Source: Sphaerulina vaccinii
Taxonomy: Eukaryota; Ascomycota; Dothideomycetes; Mycosphaerellales; Mycosphaerellaceae
Assembly: GCA_022570795.1 (NCBI GenBank)
Contig: JAKUDP010000007.1
Location: 1,736,001-1,800,000 of the forward strand
Direction of reading: 5' to 3'
DNA length: 64,000 nucleotides
The stretch's first letter is position 1; every line of letters begins with the position of its first letter. Both the position numbers and the translations under genes were made by a program. Shown one piece after another: positions 20,514 through 30,906 of the stretch. The notes below the pieces were generated by a model. That model saw only the letters and a program-made list of their open reading frames with translations. It was not told the DNA's origin and made no database searches.

Positions 20514-22697
20514 TGCGCCAATCGCTATCTGTCAGTATACGACAAACTCGAATACAGATTCCAAGAACAAAGCAGCATGGTCGGAGATGGGGTGGCAGAA
20601 GAAGTGAGGAAAGAAGGAAGTGGGGTGGAAACAGAAGCAACTTCGTCCTCCAAATGACATGATGCCAATGTCAAAGCGACGCGTTTCGAGATAAGGACTC
20701 TCTTCTCTTCTCGAAGCATCAAACATCCACCAGCGCCAGGTCGCAAGCAGCAATGCCCCCAAAAAGCAATCGCATAGGCAGTATGAGGGTACTGTGCCGA
20801 TGGTGGTGTCCTGAGAAGGAAGATGTGTGGTGAGGAGCTGACTAAATACCGAAAGCCAGCGTCCATCGGAACAGAGTCCGCTTGAGAGGACGACGACAAC
20901 AAGGCCAATTTCGACATTATCGAATAAGATTGACGGTGCGTAGGACGTGGTAGCTTGGGTTACCTTCGAGCCAGTCAGGTGAAAAAAGGTGGCACCTGTG
21001 AGACCTACTCATCCTGCGAACCTCCCTCGTCAAGCTCTCTCCAAGAGAGCCTCGAATGCTTCATCGACTTTTCTAGAGACGCAATGGCGCGGCGTGTAGC
21101 ACGTAGACGGAGATCATCATCGAGCACGACTTTCCGACAACCGGCTGCTGCCACGAGACGCTCAACGTCGCCATAATTTGGCGACAGGCCCATCATCCTC
21201 TGCAGTTCGCTAGACGCTACAGCACCATCTGGACCTGACGCGGTTGCAACATCATAACTGAAGAATGAAAAACAAACATATAGTTCTCCTGTTGGTCTTG
21301 ATGACTACCTAACTATTACTGCGCCTCTGGTCAGCTTCGGCTTGGAGACTACAGAAAGTGCCTATCTGTTCCCAGCATCCGCTATGCCGACGACTTACTG
21401 CCATACCACTAGACCAAGGACTATCAGTGAGACCAGACGACTCCTAATCGTAGGTGGTACCCCAAGTCTCCAAGACAGCGAGAGCTGCACTATAACCCCT
21501 GTGTGTGCCTCTCGCGGCTTGGGGTACTTACCTTGCGCAGAGAGGACTGCTTTCCGCCTCGGCAGCAACAGCTACACCACTGTGCTTGCTGACGATACAA
21601 AATAGCCGCCTGAGATGCCGCAGAGATACAACAGTGTGGTTCGGCTGCACTCCTCGCCGATGAAGAGGCGGATATTGTTTTGCGAGTTCTCAACGATACT
21701 CCACGGCAAGTCGGCATCGCATCAGGAGTCTCTACTCTTCAACAGCGGTGATACCTGCTAGCAACGAAGACCTCTCATTCGGGTGGCAACATGGTTGTGA
21801 TACGGATGCAGTGCCCAAGATCAATGTGCGGTTGCCCAGTTTGCCACTTGCTCAAACAGTGGTGGGAAAGTGTCTCCTTACGATGCCTGCTAGCGACACT
21901 GATAGACGGAAGAGTGACAGGACAGCGGAAAGGCGGGCGCAGGTGACGCAGATATCAACAAGCGATGTTGAGGCAGATTCTTCGTGATTCCGAGGACTTG
22001 AAAGGTGTGCGGAGAAAGACCAGGGCTTGTTTTCATGCTTTGTGATCCCTTGGAAGATGCACCTGTGCACAGTAGCGGCGACAAGGGTATGGCGATGGCG
22101 TTTTGGTTGAAGTACTTCGCTTGTGCTGCGAAGTTCGTCGATGAAGCGAGGTCGATTCGATGGAAGTCTTGGGAAAGCGAAGAGATGCAGCGAGGAGCAT
22201 GTCCTCCATCTATACCACTGGGTCGGCACTCTGGCTTATTGTATCCGTTCTGCATGATCGCATATCGGCCAAGACGAACGACTAACAGTGTTCGGTACAC
22301 CCGTTGGTGATCGGCGACCTCAAGAAGAAGGTCTAACACGGTCCGCAGTCCGCGTATGCAGCTCTGCCGATCAAGACCATGCTATTTTGATGGCAGCCAC
22401 AGCAACCTGTAGCTGATCTGTGCTTCCAATGACATCAGCTTCGCCTACTGCAGGTGCGTTTGGCGAACTCCTCCTGTGATCTTGTGAAGGAGTTACGAAT
22501 CAGTCCAATGAAGATCGCTGCAATGCTAAAAGTGGCGTTGAGATATCGCGCGTGGGATGCCGATAACGACTTTTTGAGGTGAAGACCTCCTCGACATTCT
22601 TTTGTTGTGAGTCGATAGATTCAGAGCACTTTTTGTGGTTGTGTTGCGCAACGTTCGTACATCGTTCACATTCATTCCTTTATCCCTTCCTTCGACG
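20514..22697. other. Intergenic region between YVC1 and peroxygenase genes
   Basis: Contains one decayed inverted tRNA-like unit (listed separately). A 130-codon minus frame at 20525-20917 and shorter frames at 21852-22339 lack recognisable domains. The last 250 bases are T/C-rich and include the peroxygenase promoter and leader. Confidence 0.45.
21311..21430 (-). repeat. Isolated, decayed tRNA-like unit in inverse orientation
   Basis: Read on the minus strand, this segment has TCCTTGGTCTAGTGGTATGG, then GTAAGTCGTCGGCATAGC, matching the head of array A and B units. Three bases are missing from the terminal-stem arm and one hairpin pair is broken. A possible 3' arm (GGCG...GTT with an insertion) ends near 21311. 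It is the only copy found on the other strand and appears degenerate. Confidence 0.5.
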
Positions 22698-24193
22698 ATG
22701 TCGTCCTTCAGCCTCAAGCACGGTCTTGTGCTTTCCGCTCTTTCGCTTCAGCAGGCTTTTGCTTATCCTTTTGCTCTGGAAGCCAACGAGAAGATTGGAG
22801 TTCCTGAGCTGTCACCGCTTGTGAAGCTCAGTCAAGCTCGTGGCAACTGTGGAAACATTCCATGCTTGACATTCAACGAGAAGGACCAGTATGTGTCGAC
22901 AACGGGAGAGCATGCTTATGCCAGTCCTCTGCCTGGCCAGATCCGTGGTCCTTGCCCAGGTGAGATTTATACTGTACTTTTGTCAAGAGAAACGAGCTGA
23001 TTGTATGTCGTAGGTCTGAATGCGGTGAGATTTATACTGTACTTTGGTAAAGAGAAACGAGCTGATGGTATGTCGTAGGCCGCCAACCATGGGTACCTTC
23101 CTCGCAGTGGTGTTGCGACCATTCTCCAGACTGTAGACGGTCTTGGACAGTCGTTCGGCATGGGTCCTGTGCTTTCTGCTTTCCTCGCTGCATACGGAGT
23201 CCTGATGACTGGTGATCCAGTGCTTGGAACATGGAGCATTGGTGGCGCTCCACCAACGAACGTCCTGACCAAGGCTCTGCTGGGTCAGTCTCAAGGAATC
23301 AGTAACTCGCACAACACTTACGAGACCGATATGTCCATTGGCCGCAATGATGCTTACCTCAACAATGGTGATGCACACTCCCTTGACATCAAGCAGTTTA
23401 TGCAGGCGTATGAGTGGGGTGTCAAGGACGGGTCAGACAGGTACACTCTGGACAAATTTGTGAGTCGTTGTCTGAGGTGCTGATTGACGCGTACTGGGTA
23501 CTAATCGAAGTGCAGGCTCAAGACTTCCGCAACAAGGGGCAGCAATCGATTGAGACAAACCCAATGTTCTTTTCCGCGCCCTTCTCTGGTGTGCTAGTCG
23601 CACCTGCGGCTTATATGTTCGTCATCAACCTGATGTCGAACCACTCTGCAGAGGAACCGTCGGGCTGGCTCGATGGAGAAATGTTCAAGACCTTCTTCGC
23701 TGTGGAAGGCGAGTATCCGAACTTCAAGTGGCTACCCGGCCAGGAGAGGATTCCAGAGAACTGGTACAGACGACCATCGACACAGATGTACGATGCTGCC
23801 AACGTCAACTCCGACGTGGCCGTCCAGTACGGTGCATACCCAGACTCCTTCCGCCTGGGCGGCAACATGAATGGTGTGAACAGCTATGCGGGCGTCGACT
23901 TGTCCGATCTTACCGGCGGAGTGTTCAACATGGAAGGTCTTTTCGATGTGAACAACCCAATGGCAGGCTGCTTCATGGCGCAGTTCGTCCAGGCTCTCAT
24001 TCCAGATGCTGCGGGAGGTCTGCTCGGTGCCCTCTCACCTGTCACCAAGGCAGTCCGCAGCTTGATCAGCACGAACATTCTACCGTTCGCGGCTGACCTC
24101 AATTGCCCAACTGTTGCGAAGTTCGATCAGACACTTCTCAACAAGTTTCCAGGTCAGAAGTACTGCCCAAGCAGCAAAGCTACCACTTATTGA
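22698..24193 (+). CDS. Secreted heme-thiolate peroxygenase (chloroperoxidase-like)
   Basis: Four exons, 22698-22959, 23014-23024, 23079-23459 and 23516-24193, encode 443 residues. A signal peptide (LVLSALSLQQAFAYP) is followed by the heme-binding PCP motif. Splicing gives GPCPGLNAAANHGYLPR, with Cys86 as the expected heme thiolate ligand; the second exon is only 11 nt. Downstream, YETDMSIGRND matches the E-x-D...S..R.D acid-base/Mg site of unspecific peroxygenases. The family oxygenates or halogenates substrates with H2O2 outside the cell. Introns 1 and 2 are both 54 nt and nearly identical; intron 3 (56 nt) is unrelated. The start at 22698 gives a clean signal peptide. Confidence 0.92.
22960..23078 (+). 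repeat. Twin introns flanking an 11-nt microexon
   Basis: Introns 22960-23013 and 23025-23078 are both 54 nt and differ at only 3 positions. Both begin GTGAGATTTATACTGTAC, share GAGAAACGAGCTGAT (branch-site region) and end TATGTCGTAG. The exon between them, 23014-23024, is 11 nt and is needed to build the conserved PCPGLNAAANHGY motif. The 11 nt on either side of the introns do not match each other, so only the intron was duplicated. Confidence 0.88.
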
Positions 24194-25633
24194 GCAGTGA
24201 CCTGAATAGGTTGGCTGAATGGTTGACAGCTGCGCCAGGCGGCGAGGCGGCCGGAGCGTGCCCAAGGGCGCCGTAGATGTACAGAGAGAGAACCAGTGGT
24301 ACCACGGCACAAGTGGTACGGCAGTTCGTGTACAGTATCGCACGTACCTAGACCTTCGTTGTAATGGATTGCTCAACATTTCTCTTCGTCCCTATGCGAG
24401 ACGCGCTGGAACTCGCTTGCATCTGACGAAGCCCATATCCTGGTATCGCTTCTGTGAGAGTCCTCGCCTCGGTGTTCGAGACCCAAGGACGTGCCAATGT
24501 TCCTGCCGATCCTGTGGCTGCTGGCGTGGACTGCGCACCGCCGGCATGTTCCTTATTTCTTGACTTCCACTTGCACGCCTCGCCGCTCACTAGTAGCTGT
24601 CACAATTGCGACGACGCTATTGCAATTGAGTGGCAAATAGCTCGTCACCGGTCGATTTGATATTCTTGTAGGAGAAGCTCCAACAGTCGTTCGGCGTCGT
24701 GTCGTTGCAAGTGATTCGGAGTCGCGTCCGGTGCCGGCAGGCCGTTCAGGTCACATCTGGAGGACTTCGAGACGTTGCGATCAACATCATATCGACCACG
24801 TTATCGGTAGTGCTGATGTTTCATGCTGCAGGAGGAGTTGAAGAGGTGCAAACTAAGTTCTCGCTAGGCCTATTTGAGCGACTGAAGCAGGGGCAGGAAC
24901 GAAACGGCGGGGCAGTAATTCTGTTTCAACGTCTTCTTGTCGAACAACACCAACATCACGCTCACCACAATCCTACAGTTCGCCAGACTCGTACTCAAGA
25001 CTTCCCATTGCACGCTGGTACCACAAGCACGATCTTTCTCCACACCCATGCAAGCAGCGGCATCCGTACCAGTCTTCTTCGTCAACCTCGTGCTGTTAAG
25101 CAACTGCAGATCCATCAGGTACCACCTGCACTAGCGGTGATCCTGCAAGCCTGATTGCACGCGGCACATGTTCCCCAGTGCGCCAACTCCATAGCCGCGA
25201 GTGTAGCTTTGGTAGCGATGCATGGGGACAGATGTTCGCCGTACGCCTTCTCCTGAAGCGACATCCGCTTTCGAAGGTCGCCTCGGGAGATGGTTCTCCG
25301 CCCTGCTGAGATGACATGCAAACGTCGTTGCGTCGAAGGCCGTTGCTGATCGTCGCCATTTTCATGTCCCAGTTGCGATCGCACTGGATTATGAGTTGCA
25401 GTTTCAGTGCAGTTCTGGAAGGCTTTTGTTATGACAGCTGCTTATTCCAGCACAGCGGAGCTATTCTGACTGACAAGGATTCTTGAGGAGCGAACAATAT
25501 AGTTACACTGGACGCCTTCTGACATTGTAGCTGGCTTTTGTCTTGCTTTCTCGCCGACTCGATCACTCGCTTGGTCAGATCCACCGGCTGGTGCTGAACG
25601 ACTCTCCATCATTGACATCGACAGTCAGCCACC
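24194..25633. other. Intergenic
   Basis: No supported gene. A 151-codon frame at 24699-25154 (+) is His/Gln-rich and overlaps minus-strand frames (24870-25384), none with a recognisable domain. Confidence 0.45.
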
Positions 25634-27254
25634 ATGTTGGTCACCTCCACGATCGTTGCGCTCACCTTTCTCTTCTCCAATGCCAGCGCGTCCGTGGTGA
25701 GCAAAAGTCTGGTGACAAGGCAAGACTCGACATATCCGCCTCTGCCGAATCTGTCCACATGCTCTGTAAGTTTTATTAGGATGCGATACTATGGCAGTTG
25801 TTGCTGACTACTAAACAGCTCTCGTGTCTGGTCGAGGCATTCCCTGCTTCAGGATGTAGCAGTCCGACAGATCTCACCTGCCTTTGTGCTAGTGTGCCAT
25901 ACGCAAATGCTGGTGCGCTCTGTCTAGCGACAAACTGTACAGTTGTGGACACACTGGAGACACGACGCTTCTCGGCCATCAGCTGCAAAGAACCAATTCG
26001 CGACGAAGGATGGCTCACGAGGCAGGTCTCCTGGTCCATGTTCGCTCTGGCCACCTTTGGTGTCTTTTGCAGATGCTTCTCACGCATGCGATCATTAGGG
26101 GGCACTGGCTTCGGCTGGGACGACTATACGATTTTCTTCGGCTGGTTGCTTCTCATCCCATGTGATGCGATCCTGGACGTTATGGTTTCGACAGGGCTCG
26201 GTCAAGACATTTGGATGCTGACAGATCCGGACTACCAGATATCGAAAGTGCTGAAGCTGTTCTTCGTGTCCGAATGGACATACATCATTGAACTCACCGT
26301 CACCAAGGTCTCCATCCTGCTACTGTATCTGCGAATGTGGCCTGGGACGCGACCGGACTCGCGATGGTTCCGAAGGTCATGCCTAGCACTCATGACCATC
26401 ATGGTTCTGTTTACGCTCCTGTGCATGGTGGTCCTTGGTCTCGGGTGCCAGCCACTACAATTCTTCTGGCTACGATGGGATGGCATGCACAAGTAAGTAT
26501 GAACCTCAACTTCTTCACCATGCAGACACTGACGATGAGCACTAGGGGCACATGCATTGACCAAAACGCACTGATCTACTCAACTGCTGGTATCACTATT
26601 GCGTTCGATGTGCTTGTCATCATCTTGCCACTTCCACGACTGATCGCTCTTGAGATCCCGACGCGCAAGAAGATTGCTGTTCTAGTCACATTCGCCCTCG
26701 GAGGCTTCGTCACCATCTGCTCCATTATCCGACTTCGAACACTGGTCGTGTGGGGCAGCGCCACTAATGTCACATGGTACTACAACCCGATTGCTATCTG
26801 GAGTAATGTGGAATTGAACCTAGGTGTGCTCTGCGCCTGCATTCCCGCCACTGCCGGTCTCCTGCAACGGATCTACAGCAAAGTCACAGGCAAGAAGTTC
26901 TCCACTTATGGACAAAGATCTGGCTTAGGCACGAACAGGGAGAAAGAGCAAGAACGGGACCGCAACTATGAAATGCGTCTCCAAAGCACCGATGGGTCTC
27001 CAAAGTATCAGACAAGGGACTTCAAAGGAGCGCCTACGACTGTCGGAGTACGCGCGATGTACAGCGAAATGGACGCCACTGAAACCAGGTCTGCCAGATC
27101 ATCCATCTCGCGAGACGATGATATGACAGTCGTGGGAGAACGAGCGCTACCCTCGATCATGGAGTCGGAACCTCGCATGAGTACAAGTCCGCATGAGGCT
27201 GTTGACCAGATGATCCACAATGGCTACACACAATATGCAAAGATGAAGCGGTGA
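25634..27254 (+). CDS. CFEM-domain PTH11-type integral membrane receptor
   Basis: Three exons, 25634-25765, 25819-26492 and 26546-27254 (introns 53 and 53 nt), encode 504 residues. A signal peptide is followed by a CFEM domain at about residues 44-100 with all eight Cys, including the paired block around TDLTCLC and the conserved Asp. A seven-helix rhodopsin-like region follows, from WSMFALATFGVFCRCFSR through WDDYTIFFGWLLLIPCDA and TYIIELTVTKVSILLLYLR to the last helix around NVELNLGVLCACIPATAG. The cytosolic tail (about 125 residues) is polar and charged, rich in potential phosphosites. Relatives such as Magnaporthe Pth11 sense surface cues. It converges on the ATP-grasp gene with a 123-base gap. 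Confidence 0.9.
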
Positions 27255-27377
27255 TGGAACTGAAGCTTCTCATGATAATGATGCTCTTATACTTCGCTAT
27301 GTATGAATGAAAACATTCGCTATCAAGATCCGCTCACTCCAATCTCGACAACCAGGTCGTCTTGCCCTGGGCACAGC

Positions 27378-28841
27378 TCAGCACTCAAACATCTTCGTAG
27401 TGCTGACGTTGATCCTGCTCCACTTCGCATCCTGCCTCAGACAAGTCAAGAATCGCAATGGCCAATAGATGTGGTATAACGCGAACCATGGCAGCGGATC
27501 CCACACCTCGTACGTCCCATCTTTCCAAGTCAGCAAGTGAACGAGAAACGTAGCTACACTTCTGATGTACGTTCTATACGACAGTTGCAACGTCATGACG
27601 GATAGCAAAGGAACCAATACCATGGTCACAAAGTCATGGCCAATCCAGTAGTACGCATCGTTCCTCGTTGGCGTCGCCAACCAATCTGGACCGTCTTTAT
27701 CCGAAATGCCGTCCAGCAGCTCAAGATATGCATGCACCATATCCGGAGCCCGATTGAAGAGACAGACTGCCGTATGTGCTCTCGGATTACACTCGATTGG
27801 GTACAGCACAATGTTCTTCGGATTGCTAGGCGTGATGTCCTCGACCAGGAAGTCAAAGGAGAGATGTCCAGTGAAACCTTCACCTCCATCGGCTGCGTAT
27901 GTCTCGGTGAATTTCAGCATTGCCTGGCTCAGAGCAGAATATGATGGCAATGCTCGATAGTGCATCAGGAGCTCGGCGGAAGGGCATGCTACGAACGCTC
28001 GCACTCTGCCATTGATGACTATCGAGTGGGTGCAGAACTCCTCGCCTTGGACGAATTGCTGCAAGATCCAGGGTGCTTCTTTCGAAATCTTCAGTCGATC
28101 CAAGTACTGCGAAGTCTCCGTTGGCGTAGCTTTTGGCAAAAGCGTCATGATATCACCTCTCGCTGCATCGTCCATTCCAATCGTCTTCATGATGTACTTC
28201 CGCCCAGCTGGAGCTTTTCGAAGAGCGTCTTCCACAGACTCCCTGCTGGTGATGGTATGTGTTTCCGGAACGTTCAAACCAATCTCCTGCGTGTGCTCGA
28301 TAAATGTGTGTTTCTCATGCAACATCTGGGTAGTCTTGACATCGAATTGGATTGCCTTGCAACTTGTTCGTGCTTCGACGATCTCCTTCGCTTCACCGTC
28401 TTCGACTGCTGAAGCCACTCCCGAACAGCTGACCCAAAGATCAACTTTCTCTTTGGTGATTACATCAAGAAGATCCTGGAAGTATGGCCCTGATGACTTC
28501 GAATTTGGCTTACGCAGAACGTAGAAAGCATTCAATGATGCTGAGAATCTGCCACATGCTAGTCCAGGCTCAAAGTCTGCTCCAATTACTCGATGGCCAG
28601 CTTGATAGAACGAACGTGCAAGTGCTAAGCCTTTGGTCATACCCACTCCTGTCACCAGGATCGTCTTTGGATTTGAACATTGCTGAAGTCCGGCTAGGCT
28701 ATGTTTGCCATAGAAGATTCTGACCACATAGCTGAGGAAGAGTATTGTCGCATCCAGTGGGAGAAACAACAGACTCAGTAGTATTAGCGAAGCATTCTGA
28801 GCTGCATGTGATTGCCAAGGAGAGCTGCCATTGAGCACCAT
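27378..28841 (-). CDS. mysC: Membrane-anchored ATP-grasp ligase, MysC-like (mycosporine pathway)
   Basis: A single-exon gene of 487 residues. An N-terminal membrane segment (LILLSLLFLPLDATILFL) precedes a Rossmann-like pre-ATP-grasp fold (KTILVTGVGMTKGLALARSF). The ATP-grasp core has KYIMKTIGMDDAARGD, PWILQQFVQGEEFCTHS and the metal-binding IECNPRAHT. Hydrophobic C-terminal segments (FVTMVLVPLLSVM, FALYHIYWPLRFL) suggest further membrane contact. MysC-type ligases condense 4-deoxygadusol with an amino acid to give mycosporines. Tandem, same-strand location next to the sugar-phosphate cyclase gene supports this role. A different ATP-grasp amide ligase in another metabolite pathway remains possible. 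No introns. Confidence 0.85.
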   Translation of the reverse strand: MVLNGSSPWQSHAAQNASLILLSLLFLPLDATILFLSYVVRIFYGKHSLAGLQQCSNPKTILVTGVGMTKGLALARSFYQAGHRVIGADFEPGLACGRFSASLNAFYVLRKPNSKSSGPYFQDLLDVITKEKVDLWVSCSGVASAVEDGEAKEIVEARTSCKAIQFDVKTTQMLHEKHTFIEHTQEIGLNVPETHTITSRESVEDALRKAPAGRKYIMKTIGMDDAARGDIMTLLPKATPTETSQYLDRLKISKEAPWILQQFVQGEEFCTHSIVINGRVRAFVACPSAELLMHYRALPSYSALSQAMLKFTETYAADGGEGFTGHLSFDFLVEDITPSNPKNIVLYPIECNPRAHTAVCLFNRAPDMVHAYLELLDGISDKDGPDWLATPTRNDAYYWIGHDFVTMVLVPLLSVMTLQLSYRTYIRSVATFLVHLLTWKDGTYEVWDPLPWFALYHIYWPLRFLTCLRQDAKWSRINVSTTKMFEC

Positions 28842-29304
28842 TGTCGAGTGTGCAAGTGAATTCTTCCAATGCGCAGTGTTTCGTCTTTCGAGCTTCCACC
28901 AGTACTAGGTACTTCAGCTTCGGTAGTGTTATCTCGTGTACATAATCGTTGTACTGCTATCGATAAGATCGTACCTTGACGCGACAGCTTGCAGTTCTTA
29001 GCGCGTTCAGCCGCCCTGCGTTAGCTTGGTCTTGAGTGCATGAAATGCTCACGATGACGTCCACGACCCGAAAATTTGCTCGGAGCCATTTCCTTGAATG
29101 TGTTTACTGATTACCTCTTCAGGGAGTGGGATGTTGACTTCCACTTGCCCCGCCAAAACAGCAAATGTGTGGTATGTTGAGAAGATGTAGATTGGTAGCT
29201 CGAAGAAGGTTTATTGCTTGGGATATCGTTCATTGCATACCAAGACGTTCCACGTCTAGCAGTATGCCAAAAGGCAGGTCGCTCTATATCTATAGTATAA
29301 CTTT
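28842..29304. other. Spacer between the two mycosporine-type genes
   Basis: No gene, and in particular no methyltransferase motif on either strand. Holds the presumed ATP-grasp promoter and the 3' end of the cyclase transcript. Confidence 0.5.
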
Positions 29305-30906
29305 TCAGCTTGTGCCGTTCACAAGGTGACCATTGGCGCCGTTCTGTACGCCGTTGGTCTGCAGGCCATCAACACCCTCAGGTCCTGAAGCTGCCTTCTT
29401 TGCTGCCTTCACGCCATTGACAGCGACACCATTGCCATTGGCATGACCATTAGTGCCGTTCGTAGTGGCCTGCTTGGTATCGTCGTTGATGACATTGATC
29501 TTCTTGAGACCCTCGCTTGAGCCATTTGCGTGGCCATTTGTGCCAACAGTAGCATCGACAGCCTTGTTGTTCAATGTGTAACCGGTGTCACTGGAGTCGA
29601 CGAATGCCTCAATACCCAGTCCATTACGTGGGTATGTCTTGCAGATCTCCTTGTGCTTTCGTAGTGCCTCATTCATCTCCGACTGCTCAACGTCGTTCAG
29701 GAAGACACAGCTTCCAAGTGGGCTTGGGATGGCAGCTCGGAGCTTTCCATCACGGGTCTTGAGGATGGCAGTCGTGGCCTTGTCGAGGATATCCTCGTTG
29801 AAGTCCTCGTGGTCCATGGATAGACCAATGCGGGAGAAGAGGTCAAGGAGGCGCTTGTAGTCCTCGTCTGGGAGATTTCCTCGCATATGGGCGAGGGTGG
29901 CAGAGTACGCCATATCGATGGAGATGGCGTGGCCGTGGCGAAGTGGCACGTCGGGCACCAGCTCATGGAGTGGTGACCAGCTGTGAACGCGTTAGTCAAT
30001 TCAGATGGAATGATGTCCGGGACCATGAACATACGTGTGGCCGTAAGCAATGACACGATCCAACCCAATCTCGTGCAGGTTCGGTGTCTCGAGCTTCAAC
30101 ATCTCGTGGATGCCAGCTCTGTTGATCTCGTCACATGCCTTGGTGACCTCCTCAGTAGCATCATCAGAACGTCCGAAACCGGTCTTGATGATCTGCTCAG
30201 CGTACTTGTCCAGCAAGTTAAAAGTTGGCAGATGTGCACAAGAGGAGATCTTGATCAACTCTGCGAATCCGTTTCTGATCTGTGCCTCTGGCAGAGTGCG
30301 GAGGAATGTGAAATCGAGGAAGGTGTGGATAGGTGCGTGGTATGCACCGAGACGGTTCTTGTAGTTGCCGTAGTTCACGGCAACCTTGATCGATACCGAA
30401 GCATCAATCAGACCAATAACGGTAGTAGGAATTCGGATAAAGTTGGTGTTTCTGCGGTACGCAGCGCAAGCAAATCCAGCAACATCGGTAACCAGACCAC
30501 CTCCGATCACCAGAACCGGCTCCTACGGAACGACGTCAGCAATACATTCTTGACCAGCTGCCCTCGACTTGCGTACCTTTCTGTAGATGCCGAACTTTGT
30601 CATGGAGTCGACAATGCTCAAGAAGGTGTCAATGCTCTTGGCCTTCTCGCCAATCATGGTCTTGTGAACCTGGAGCTCGATCTTGTGGTGATCGAAGTAG
30701 CGCTGCATCTGCTCGCCATAAACATTAAAGATGTTGGTGTCCATGACCGCTAGTGCTCGTCCCCATCGCTCGTAGCACTTTGCAAGATCCGGCTTGCTTG
30801 GGTCGAAGACGCTGTCGATGAATGTGAAGTCGTATTCAATCTTCTCGTAGCCCTCAACGTGGAAGCCGTTGGGCGTTTCCGCCACAGTAGCCTTGAGGTC
30901 CGACAT
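29305..30906 (-). CDS. mysA: Desmethyl-4-deoxygadusol synthase-like sugar-phosphate cyclase (MysA)
   Basis: Three exons, 30906-30577, 30522-30035 and 29980-29305 (both introns 54 nt), encode 497 residues. It belongs to the dehydroquinate-synthase superfamily: GGGLVTDVAGFACAAYRRN (NAD site), IRIPTTVIGLIDASVSIKVA, YGNYKNRLGAYHAP, AELIKISS, then VIAYGHTWSP and LRHGHAISIDMAY. The Glu and two His are candidate Zn ligands. GHTWSP rather than the GHTFGHA of true dehydroquinate synthase points to the branch acting on sedoheptulose 7-phosphate (DDGS/EEVS). The last roughly 90 residues are a low-complexity Asn/Gly tail with repeated TNGHANG. The expected product is desmethyl-4-deoxygadusol for the neighbouring ATP-grasp ligase, after O-methylation. 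Confidence 0.9.

Noticed and set aside
20525..20917. Small minus-strand gene upstream of YVC1
   Set aside because: Contains a hydrophobic piece, but any intron needed is about 39 nt and the frame breaks. It may be the YVC1 leader.
24699..25384. Overlapping frames of 80-151 codons on both strands
   Set aside because: No domain, signal peptide or consistent splicing.
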